From: Desulfuromusa sp.
Lineage (GTDB): Bacteria; Desulfobacterota; Desulfuromonadia; Desulfuromonadales; Geopsychrobacteraceae
Assembly: GCA_029934755.1 (NCBI GenBank)
Contig: JAOZLQ010000149.1
Coordinates: forward strand, 1 to 5,659
Length of the DNA: 5,659 bases
Direction: 5' to 3'
Shown here: one piece after another, positions 1 to 5,524 of the stretch
Position numbering within the stretch: position 1 is the first letter of the stretch
Layout: each line of letters starts with the position of its first letter
Notes under the pieces: generated by a model
Database searches by the model: none
Seen by the model: only the letters and a program-made list of their open reading frames with translations
What the model was told of the DNA's origin: nothing
Made by a program: the position numbers and the translations under genes

Positions 1-182
1 AGCAGACAGCAGAGTAACAGGGTCAAAGGGAATTTACGCCAGGTCAGCAGGAGCAGGACAATACCGAGGATGACCGGTACGGTCTCCAGAAACCACGTTA
101 GCAGGTCATAAGGCTGATAGAATGATATCGCCAAGGCCACTAAAACAATGATCAATAATAGCAAGGGCAGTTTTTTCTTCAT
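1..182 (-). CDS. YjdF/DUF2238-like inner-membrane protein, N-terminal fragment
   Basis: The reading frame opens with ATG at 182 (reading left) and runs off the window edge after 60 codons, so only the N-terminus is visible. The start is preceded by GGAGAG about 6 bases upstream, a good ribosome binding site. The translation starts MKKKLPLLLLIIVLVALA, a positively charged end followed by a first membrane segment (about residues 5-20). Then comes FYQPYDLLTWFLETVPVILG and a second hydrophobic segment ending in TWRKFPLTLLL. The tryptophan/glutamate 'TWFLE' element, the following PVILG and the R-[KR]-FPLT element between membrane segments are what I recall from the DUF2238/YjdF family of small integral membrane proteins of unknown function. 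The gene is divergent from the rhodanese at 414 and shares the AT-rich intergenic region. The family call rests on a short N-terminal segment recognised by eye. Confidence 0.6.
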   Translation of the reverse strand, partial: MKKKLPLLLLIIVLVALAISFYQPYDLLTWFLETVPVILGIVLLLLTWRKFPLTLLLCCL

Positions 183-267
183 AAAAAACTCTCCATTACA
201 AAACTTGAAGAAATAATAACATTCTCACGAAATTTTAAAACGACTAACCCATGATTATAAATACATA

Positions 268-295
268 TTGACATGCGCATATATGTAGAGATAAT
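268..295 (+). promoter_or_regulatory. Sigma70-type promoter for the rhodanese gene
   Basis: A perfect -35 hexamer TTGACA (268-273) is followed after 16 bases by GATAAT (290-295, five of six matches to TATAAT). Transcription would start near 301-303, giving a leader of about 110 bases. Two overlapping palindromes occupy the spacer: ATGCGCAT (273-280) and CATATATG (278-285). A regulator bound there would block polymerase. The motif match is seen directly; its activity is inferred. Confidence 0.6.
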
Positions 296-300
296 ATAAG

Positions 301-316
301 ACTTAATTAGTTAAGT
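301..316. repeat. Inverted repeat at the predicted transcription start
   Basis: ACTTAA and TTAAGT form a perfect 6-bp inverted repeat separated by TTAG. It sits about where transcription from the promoter at 268-295 would begin, which is a typical operator position. In such AT-rich sequence a repeat this short can arise by chance, so the operator role is only a possibility. Confidence 0.3.
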
Positions 317-413
317 TTATCCCAACTGCTAAATCACCGTGGTGTTATCGTGTTTTCCGGCTTGGATAACATGGTCAATACAACAAATATCCGTCCCAGA
401 AAGGAAATGTTTT

Positions 414-1007
414 ATGACACGTAAAATTATTCTATCACTTGTTCTAATTGCTTACATCAGTGTTGCAAGCGTTTTTGCTGCAGAAAAACCAAAAAATCCC
501 AATCAACAGACTATTTGGAATTTGTACGTTGACTCAAAAGAAGCATATGCGATGAAGCAGAAATTAGGCGACCAAATGCTACTTATTGATGTCCGCGATC
601 CGATTGAAATTATGTTTACCGGTTTTACTGATGTGGTTGATATCAATATTCCCTTTAAGATGGCCAACAAGAATGTCTGGAATAAAAAGAAACATGTCTT
701 TCTGGTGGAACTCAATCCAAACTTTGAACAAGAAATTGCCGCCGCCCTGGAAGCACGTGGACTGACTAAAGAGGTTCCTGTTGTTATCATGTGCCGATCT
801 GGTGGAACCCGTGGCGCACCAGCTATCAAGTATCTGGAAAATAAAGGCTATAAACAAGTTTATGTTGTGACTGATGGTTTTGAAGGTGGCAAAATCAAGG
901 ATGGAGAACGGAAACATTGGCGGCTAAAGAATGGTTGGAAAAATTCTGGGCTTCCCTGGAGTTACAAACTGAATGAAGAGAAAATGTATTTTCCACCAGC
1001 AAAATAG
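414..1007 (+). CDS. Exported single-domain rhodanese-like protein
   Basis: This is a 197-residue periplasmic or exported rhodanese-fold protein, likely a sulfurtransferase or sulfur carrier. The ATG at 414 is chosen over the GTG at 339 because AAGGAAA lies about 7 bases upstream and because it places a signal peptide at the N-terminus: MTRK, then a hydrophobic stretch to about residue 20, with a likely cleavage site VFA|A near 22. The rhodanese domain spans about 33-158. It contains LLIDVRDPIEI (56-66), the strand VPVVIMC, the active-site cysteine C127 in CRSGGTRG, and the C-terminal GYKQVYVVTDGFEGG. A tail of about 38 residues follows, rich in W, K and G and including GLPWSYKL. The loop from catalytic Cys to Arg is C-X5-R, one residue longer than the usual CRSGxR. 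The gene has its own promoter upstream and a hairpin downstream, so it is probably monocistronic. The rhodanese fold is secure; the physiological substrate is unknown. Confidence 0.88.
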   Translation: MTRKIILSLVLIAYISVASVFAAEKPKNPNQQTIWNLYVDSKEAYAMKQKLGDQMLLIDVRDPIEIMFTGFTDVVDINIPFKMANKNVWNKKKHVFLVELNPNFEQEIAAALEARGLTKEVPVVIMCRSGGTRGAPAIKYLENKGYKQVYVVTDGFEGGKIKDGERKHWRLKNGWKNSGLPWSYKLNEEKMYFPPAK

Positions 1008-1039
1008 TTTCCCATCCTGCAACTAAATATTAATTGACC

Positions 1040-1078
1040 AACAGCGGGCTATCTATGTCATTAAGATGGCCCGCTGTT
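1040..1078 (+). terminator. Terminator-like hairpin after the rhodanese gene
   Basis: AACAGCGGGC (1040-1049) pairs perfectly with GCCCGCTGTT (1069-1078). Pairing continues inward through one G-T wobble for about five more pairs, leaving a loop of about 9 bases. It begins 33 bases after the rhodanese stop. The following sequence is only weakly T-rich (CTTACC after the final TT), so it may be an imperfect intrinsic terminator or an mRNA 3'-end stabiliser. Confidence 0.6.
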
Positions 1079-1263
1079 CTTACCCCGCTACCGGTTAAAA
1101 ATTTTCAGTCTTAGCTGCCAAGCAATCAACATCTTCATCACCATCGGGATATCAAGAGAATCCCATTTATGCTACCTTCTCAAGATTCAGTAAAGATTGT
1201 ATATCTTTCTCCCTTAATAAAATCGGATCCAGCATTTAATTCCAGTTGTTTTTAGGAGGTCCC
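1079..1263. promoter_or_regulatory. Upstream region of the beta-barrel gene with weak promoter and inverted repeat
   Basis: No gene is visible here. The best promoter-like pair is TTGTAT (1197-1202) and TAAAAT (1218-1223), with a short 15-base spacer, which is a weak match. An inverted repeat, AAAGAT (1192-1197) and ATCTTT (1203-1208) around TGTAT, overlaps the putative -35 and could be an operator. A strong Shine-Dalgarno AGGAGGT (1254-1260) lies only three bases before the ATG at 1264. The spacing is tight but the sequence decides the start. Confidence 0.35.
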
Positions 1264-2178
1264 ATGAACAAATATCTTGTCTTACTTGCTCTGGCAGCAG
1301 CTCTATTGATACCTTTTCAATCCAGTCCTGTCTTTGCGTATGACCAACCCGCCAGCAATCTTGGATTTACCAGTTTTTTGGATGGTGCCCCCCCAGCTGG
1401 TCCCGGATTTTATTTTACCGAATATCTACAATTCTATACTGCTGATGATTTTGCGGATTTGGAAATTCCCGGCCAAGAAGTTGATGTGTGGGTCAACCTT
1501 AACCAATTTATTTATCAATCGAATCAGCCGGTACTGTTTGGCGGTAAATGGGGCATTGATTTGATTATCCCCGTTGTCAGCCTCGATAGTACAATCCTTC
1601 CTGATAATGGGACCGGCATAGGAGATTTATTGGTTGGGCCCTATCTGCAATGGGATATGAAAATGGGGGATAACGGTCCATTATTTGTCCATCGTATTGA
1701 ACTACAAACCATTTTGCCAACCGGGAAATACGATCAGAATAAAGCCATGAACCCGGGAAGCAACTTTGTTTCCTTTAACCCTTATTGGGCTGCGACTCTG
1801 TTTATCAGCCCAAGGTTAACAACATCATGGCGGCTCCATTACCTTTGGAATGCCAAAAATAACGACCCTAATACCCCTTTTCCTGCTAACGATACTCAAG
1901 CAGGGCAAGCCTTTCACGCTAACTTCAGCACTGCCTACGAAGTCATTCCAAAAATCTTACGTCTTGGCATTAACGGTTATTATCTGAAACAATTCACCAG
2001 TTCTCAGGTTGATGGCAGTGATGTTCCCGGCAAGGAAAAAATATTTGGCATCGGTCCTGGTGCTCTCATCCATCTTGGAAAAGACAACCATATCTTTATC
2101 AATGCCTATTTTGAAACCTCAGCCGAATATCGCACTAAAGGAGAGCGCTATCAGGCACGCTGGGTACACCACTTTTAG
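1264..2178 (+). CDS. Outer-membrane beta-barrel protein, Phenol_MetA_deg/SphA-like
   Basis: The 304-residue product has a clear signal peptide: MNKY, a hydrophobic core to about residue 17, and cleavage likely after VFA at 25. The mature start (about 30-55) reads SNLGFTSFLDGAPPAGPGFYFTEYLQFY. The 'TSFLDG.PP.GPGFYF' opening is characteristic of the family named after a putative phenol meta-cleavage pathway protein (SphA/transporter-annotated). The rest alternates hydrophobic and polar residues as in beta-strands, with recognisable family segments GIDLIIPVV (97-105), GIGDLLVGPYLQW (118-130), LQTILPTGKYD (147-157) and FNPYWAATLFISPR (171-184). The chain ends RWVHHF; a C-terminal aromatic residue is the usual outer-membrane insertion signal. 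The ATG at 1264 is preferred over an upstream TTG at 1246 because of the AGGAGGT just before it. Such proteins are thought to pass hydrophobic or aromatic compounds, but the substrate cannot be read here. No aromatic-degradation genes are adjacent. Confidence 0.8.
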   Translation: MNKYLVLLALAAALLIPFQSSPVFAYDQPASNLGFTSFLDGAPPAGPGFYFTEYLQFYTADDFADLEIPGQEVDVWVNLNQFIYQSNQPVLFGGKWGIDLIIPVVSLDSTILPDNGTGIGDLLVGPYLQWDMKMGDNGPLFVHRIELQTILPTGKYDQNKAMNPGSNFVSFNPYWAATLFISPRLTTSWRLHYLWNAKNNDPNTPFPANDTQAGQAFHANFSTAYEVIPKILRLGINGYYLKQFTSSQVDGSDVPGKEKIFGIGPGALIHLGKDNHIFINAYFETSAEYRTKGERYQARWVHHF

Positions 2179-2208
2179 CCATTACGGGTCAGAATAGTGG
2201 CCTTTTTT
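2178..2208 (+). terminator. Intrinsic terminator of the beta-barrel gene
   Basis: GCCATTA (2178-2184, beginning in the stop codon) pairs with TAGTGGC (2195-2201) through seven pairs including one T-G wobble, around a 10-base loop. One C and six Ts follow (2203-2208). The stem is short but the U-tract is good. An alternative 6-bp repeat, ATAGTG (2194-2199) and CACTAT (2211-2216), overlaps it. No convincing T-tract terminator is seen for the converging minus-strand operon. Confidence 0.5.
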
Positions 2209-2227
2209 AACACTATCATTGTTAGGA

Positions 2228-3562
2228 TTAACGTAATAGTTGAAGTGCATCCTCGGTGGCAGCTTCCAGAACTCCAGCATGAGCAGCCAGGTCAAGAACT
2301 GTAATCCGTTCACGAATCGCACGACTGTTCAGTGCAGCCAAAACGAACTCATCTTCGGTCAACCGAAAAGCATCAAGACTGAAGGGGGCACCGATTCGGG
2401 CAAACAAATCGGCAAAATACTCAGGTGGATGCACTTGATGGAAAAGTTTCTGTAAACTATTCCATTTTTGTGGCAGGAGAGTATCAAACTGGTGTAAAGC
2501 ATCCCGCTTATTTTGAAATTGCTTGGCAACTTCATTAGCATAGGCCCCCCATATAGTGGGAATCCGTGCTGCTGTTACGGTAAATAATTGCTCCGCTAGG
2601 CGGGGTAAGTCGCCCTGTCCTAATTGCGACAGCCGCTGATAACAAGCCGCTGACAAAATAATCCCTGCACCAACCTGTAAACCGTGAAGTTCCGGTTCAC
2701 GCCCCGTGATCGGTTCACGCATATCCCAGAAATGGGAGACAAGGTGTTCCCCGCCCGAGGCAGGAGCACTTGAACCTGCCAAACTCATGGCAACCCCCGA
2801 CAGCAATAAACCGTTAAACAGCCCGATCACTGCAGCCTTATCACCACGGCCAATAGCTTCAGGATAATCAGAATAACTCTTTTCAACCTCTGTCATCATT
2901 GCTGCCGGTAAACCACAATAACGACCACTGAACAACAGTGACTCACACTGCCAATCAATATCTGAAACAACTTTAGCCAACACGTCACAAAAACCCGCTT
3001 GCCGCAATTTTAGTGGTGCTTGTTGAATCACTTCGGGGAGAGCATAAATTCTTTGTGGCGGAGTTGCGGGGAGCGTTCTCTTAACCCCTTTAACCTTGAT
3101 TGCGGCAATTCCGGAGGTATAGCCGTTCATCGATGGAGCAGTTGGCAAACACCAGAAATCGACATGATCCTCGCTGGCAGAATATTTACCCAGATCGTTG
3201 ATTGTGCCAGAACCGACCGAAACAATCAGTGCCACATCTTTAGAGTGAGCACGCACGGTTTCAATCAAAGCTGCTGTTGCCACCGGATGGGAATCAAACT
3301 GATAGGAAGTCAGGTTGACCCCTTCAGCCTGCAGACGTTGCTGCAAATCGGCACCAGCAACGGTATAGGTTTCTGGATCGAAAAGGAGCAGAACAGGGCG
3401 ATCGCCATAAACAGCACGACAATCTTCCGCCAAAATTTGCGCCGCATCCTCTCCTGAATAGAGGGTAACTTGCGGCGCTGGATGTTCAAAATCACAGGTA
3501 CAACCGGCCAGACCAGTTTCCGGGTCGACGACGCGGGGATGGTTACGAATCTTTTTATTCAT
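2228..3562 (-). CDS. egsA: sn-glycerol-1-phosphate dehydrogenase (AraM/EgsA family)
   Basis: The 444-residue protein belongs to the iron-containing alcohol dehydrogenase superfamily, G1P dehydrogenase branch. That branch interconverts sn-glycerol-1-phosphate and dihydroxyacetone phosphate with NAD(P)H in the cytoplasm. The dinucleotide-binding part carries VSVGSGTINDLGKY (114-127) and LPTAPSMNGYTSGIAAI (139-155). The metal-binding half carries AGFCDVLAK (D193), GGEHLVSHFWDM (H273) and ELHGLQVGAG (H293), with spacing that fits the Asp-His-His metal site of this superfamily. It is longer than the roughly 350-400 residues usual for archaeal and Bacillus members. Part of the excess is an N-terminal stretch with GCTCDFEH (20-27), a Cys-x-Cys-x3-His element. 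Its ATG lies 3 bases after the stop of the UgpE-like permease, with only a weak GAGA upstream, so translation is probably coupled. It is the last gene of the operon. The family is clear; the true in vivo polyol phosphate is not proven. Confidence 0.85.
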   Translation of the reverse strand: MNKKIRNHPRVVDPETGLAGCTCDFEHPAPQVTLYSGEDAAQILAEDCRAVYGDRPVLLLFDPETYTVAGADLQQRLQAEGVNLTSYQFDSHPVATAALIETVRAHSKDVALIVSVGSGTINDLGKYSASEDHVDFWCLPTAPSMNGYTSGIAAIKVKGVKRTLPATPPQRIYALPEVIQQAPLKLRQAGFCDVLAKVVSDIDWQCESLLFSGRYCGLPAAMMTEVEKSYSDYPEAIGRGDKAAVIGLFNGLLLSGVAMSLAGSSAPASGGEHLVSHFWDMREPITGREPELHGLQVGAGIILSAACYQRLSQLGQGDLPRLAEQLFTVTAARIPTIWGAYANEVAKQFQNKRDALHQFDTLLPQKWNSLQKLFHQVHPPEYFADLFARIGAPFSLDAFRLTEDEFVLAALNSRAIRERITVLDLAAHAGVLEAATEDALQLLR

Positions 3563-3565
3563 CAG

Positions 3566-4489
3566 CTATTTTTCTCTTTCAACCAGACCCTTGACAAACC
3601 AGCGTTGCATAAATAGAACCACCAGAACCGGCGGCAGCATAACGATCAGCGCTCCGGCCATGGCGATGTGCCAATCGGGTGGATCTTCTGGAGAGGGTAG
3701 CAGATGGTGTAAGCCGATAACCGCAGTGGTCATCTTCGGATTGGTGGTGATCAGCAGTGGCCAGAGGTACTGATTCCAACCGTAGACGAACTCGATAACG
3801 ACCAATGCGGCAATATTGGTTTTGGAGAGTGGAAACAGAACCTTCCAGAAGAAGGTCATCGGTGAAGCACCATCCATTTTTGCCGCTTCACAGAGTTCTT
3901 CCGGGATGGTCAGAAAAAACTGCCGAAACAGGAAGGTACAAGTCGCTGAAGCAGTCAACGGCAGAATCAGACCCGCATAACTATCAAGCAGGCTGAAATC
4001 AAGGTTTACCTCAATATCGTGGCCAACAAACCAACTGATTATGCCGTCAAGCCGTAGAGCATCCCAGACCGGTTGCAACGGACCGAACAGGTTTGCAGCC
4101 ATTTCATAAGTTGGCAGGATCCGGACTTCAACCGGCAACATCAGGGTACAAAAAACTGCGGCAAAGGCTACGCTGCGGAGACGATAATCAAAATAAACAA
4201 TCGAAAAAGCTCCAAACAGAGAAACGACAATCTTGCCGATGGTGATTCCGCTTGCCATGATAAAGGAGTTGAACAACTGGGTTCCAAGATCCCCCCGATT
4301 CCAGGCTTCACTGACATTATTAAATAGCTGATCCCCGGGGATCATCGACATCGGAACGCGGGACACTTCCTCAATCGACAAGGTTGCTGCAATCAACGCA
4401 TAAAGAATGGGAAACCCGACGACAACAATTCCCAAGATCAGGGAAACGTAGGTGAAAGTATCGAGTACTGGTGTTTTTTCAACCATCAT
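3566..4489 (-). CDS. ugpE: ABC importer permease, UgpE-like (glycerol-phosphate type)
   Basis: This is a 307-residue inner-membrane permease of the CUT1/MalG class. By memory it aligns along most of its length with E. coli UgpE (about 281 residues): FPILYALIAATLS near the N-terminus, NSFIMASGITIGKIVVSLFGAFSIVYF (74-100), FCTLMLPVEVRILPTYEMAANL (113-134), LDSYAGLILPLTASATCTFLFRQFFLTIPEEL (168-199), then the EAA loop EAAKMDGASPMTFFWKVLFPLSKTN (201-225) that docks the ATPase, YGWNQYLWPLLI (236-247) and the ending MQRWFVKGLVEREK. About 31 extra residues (about 135-166) sit between MAANL and LDSYAGL, in a predicted periplasmic loop. Two adjacent ATGs (4489, 4486) could start the protein. The site upstream, TGGAT, is weak and lies in the 3' arm of a small GTATC/GATAC hairpin. 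It lies 63 bases downstream of ugpA and 3 bases upstream of the G1P dehydrogenase. Confidence 0.88.
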   Translation of the reverse strand: MMVEKTPVLDTFTYVSLILGIVVVGFPILYALIAATLSIEEVSRVPMSMIPGDQLFNNVSEAWNRGDLGTQLFNSFIMASGITIGKIVVSLFGAFSIVYFDYRLRSVAFAAVFCTLMLPVEVRILPTYEMAANLFGPLQPVWDALRLDGIISWFVGHDIEVNLDFSLLDSYAGLILPLTASATCTFLFRQFFLTIPEELCEAAKMDGASPMTFFWKVLFPLSKTNIAALVVIEFVYGWNQYLWPLLITTNPKMTTAVIGLHHLLPSPEDPPDWHIAMAGALIVMLPPVLVVLFMQRWFVKGLVEREK

Positions 4490-4552
4490 AATTTTGTATC
4501 CAGTGATACGCCAAATGTCGTATTCAGAGTCAAATGGCTACTGCGGGGCTCA
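4490..4552 (-). promoter_or_regulatory. ugpA-ugpE intergenic spacer with small hairpin over the ugpE ribosome binding site
   Basis: This 63-base gap is unusually long for this operon. GTATC (4496-4500) and GATAC (4505-4509) form a perfect 5-bp inverted repeat around CAGT. On the minus strand the weak Shine-Dalgarno GGAT (4501-4498) falls in the loop and 3' arm. Folding could slightly damp ugpE translation. No promoter is evident. The stem is short, so the functional claim is tentative. Confidence 0.3.
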
Positions 4553-5446
4553 CTACCCCATATATTGAACTTTACGTTCTACATATTTGAATTGCAGAAC
4601 GGTAATCAGAATAATCATAAACATAAGTACAACCGACTGTGCTGCGGAAGAACCAAGGTTCAGACCGATAAAACCATCCTGATAAACTTTATAGACCAAG
4701 ATATTGGTGGAACCACCTGGTCCACCTTGAGTCACCGCATGAATGACGCCGAAGGATTCAAAAAATGAAAAAATGATCGTCATGACGGTGACAAAGAAAA
4801 ACGTTGGTGAAAGCAGTGGAAAAGTGATGGTCCAGAAACGTCGAAACGGGCTGGCACCATCGATTGCTGCAGCTTCAATCAGTGACTTGGGAATAGCCTG
4901 AAGCCCGGCAAGGAAAAATACAAAATTATAACTGATATTTTTCCAGGCACTGGCCATGACAATCATCAACATGGCATTGGAACTTTTCAGCAGCGGGTTC
5001 CAGTCGATACCGAACCAGTTTTCCAAACCAATCGCCACGACCCCGTAAGAGGGATGAAGCAGAAAAAGCCACAAAATCCCCGAAATAGCCGGAGCAATGG
5101 CGTAAGGCCAGATCAACAGAGTCCGGGTCAACGTTGTGAGCTTCAACACCCGATTGGCCATGCTGGCCAAAAACAGGCCAAAGGCAATCGAAACTATCGC
5201 TACTGATCCACTGAAAAACAGGGTCGTTGCAATAGACTTCAGATACAGCGGATCACTGAACAGAGCAATATAATTATCAAACCAGACAAACTTGGTTCGA
5301 AATCCGAACGGGTCACTTACCTGAAAAGAGGTAATTACCCCCTGGATTGCTGGCCAATAGAAGAAAGTCAACGTGATCAGAATTTGCGGCAGGATCAGCA
5401 GGTAAGGGAGGGAGCGGGTTTTAAAATAGGAACGTTTTCTTATCAT
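4553..5446 (-). CDS. ugpA: ABC importer permease, UgpA-like (glycerol-phosphate type)
   Basis: This is a 297-residue inner-membrane permease of the CUT1/MalF class, very close in length and sequence to E. coli UgpA (about 295). Recognisable blocks are RSLPYLLILPQILITLTFFYWPA (11-33), SDPFGFRTKFVWFDNYIALFSDP (44-66), LLIWPYAIAPAISGILWLFLLHPSYG (110-135), WKNISYNFVFFLAGLQAIPKSLI (168-190), the EAA loop EAAAIDGASPFRRFWTITFPLLSP (191-214), GGPGGSTNILVYKVYQDGF (241-259) and LGSSAAQSVVLMFM (264-277), ending KYVERKVQYMG. These match the glycerol-3-phosphate/glycerophosphodiester subgroup better than maltose or general sugar permeases. With the UgpE-like partner it would form the membrane channel. 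The ATG at 5446 has no strong Shine-Dalgarno; the nearest candidate, GGTGAT, is about 11 bases upstream, just below a strong hairpin. The ATPase partner is not in the window. Confidence 0.88.
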   Translation of the reverse strand: MIRKRSYFKTRSLPYLLILPQILITLTFFYWPAIQGVITSFQVSDPFGFRTKFVWFDNYIALFSDPLYLKSIATTLFFSGSVAIVSIAFGLFLASMANRVLKLTTLTRTLLIWPYAIAPAISGILWLFLLHPSYGVVAIGLENWFGIDWNPLLKSSNAMLMIVMASAWKNISYNFVFFLAGLQAIPKSLIEAAAIDGASPFRRFWTITFPLLSPTFFFVTVMTIIFSFFESFGVIHAVTQGGPGGSTNILVYKVYQDGFIGLNLGSSAAQSVVLMFMIILITVLQFKYVERKVQYMG

Positions 5447-5466
5447 GGCAGAATAGTATCACCAAT

Positions 5467-5499
5467 TTGGGGGCATCCTCAAGAAAAGGATGCCCCCAA
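5467..5499 (-). repeat. Strong intercistronic hairpin between binding-protein and permease genes
   Basis: TTGGGGGCATCCT (5467-5479) pairs perfectly with AGGATGCCCCCAA (5487-5499). The result is a GC-rich 13-bp stem with a 7-base loop. It sits 25 bases after the binding-protein stop and about 20 bases before ugpA. No T-tract follows on either strand, so it is not a standard intrinsic terminator. Hairpins at this place in binding-protein-dependent operons (as between malE and malF in E. coli) protect the upstream message and keep binding protein in excess of permease. I infer the same role here. Confidence 0.75.
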
Positions 5500-5524
5500 T
5501 TGAAGTTAAATGAATATTAAAGAA

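Larger units (their letters stand above)
183..413. other. AT-rich divergent intergenic region
   Basis: These 231 bases separate the leftward membrane-protein gene from the rightward rhodanese gene. They are distinctly AT-rich, especially 205-320. They contain a good rightward promoter (268-295), small palindromes around and just after it, and a leader of roughly 110 bases before the rhodanese start. The leader has one inverted repeat: TGTTATC at 343-349 pairs with GATAACA at 365-371, with a 15-base loop. A TATAAT hexamer on the minus strand (254-259) could serve the divergent gene, but no -35 match lies at the right distance. I saw no tRNA, no recognisable riboswitch and no small gene here. 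Confidence 0.6.

Noticed and set aside
254..259. TATAAT on the minus strand as promoter of the YjdF-like gene
   Set aside because: No -35 match at 16-18 bases and no extended -10 element; a TATAAT hexamer is expected by chance in this AT-rich stretch.
343..371. Leader inverted repeat considered as a riboswitch
   Set aside because: It is a single 7-bp stem with a 15-base loop, with no multi-stem architecture or conserved riboswitch core that I can recognise.
339..413. 25-residue N-terminal extension of the rhodanese starting at GTG 339
   Set aside because: It lacks signal-peptide character and would bury the clear signal peptide beginning at ATG 414, which has its own AAGGAAA ribosome binding site.
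503..917. Two minus-strand open frames antisense to the rhodanese
   Set aside because: Both overlap the well-supported rhodanese and each other, with no protein-like features or ribosome binding sites.
1246..1263. TTG start of the beta-barrel gene at 1246
   Set aside because: The AGGAGGT Shine-Dalgarno lies inside this extension and points to ATG 1264, which gives a normal signal peptide.
3020..3457. Plus-strand 145-codon open frame antisense to the G1P dehydrogenase
   Set aside because: It lies entirely inside a strongly conserved gene on the other strand, has no recognisable domain, and looks like a complementary-frame shadow.
5467..5499. Hairpin read as a rho-independent terminator
   Set aside because: No T-tract follows the stem on either strand, and it sits between functionally linked genes of the same operon.
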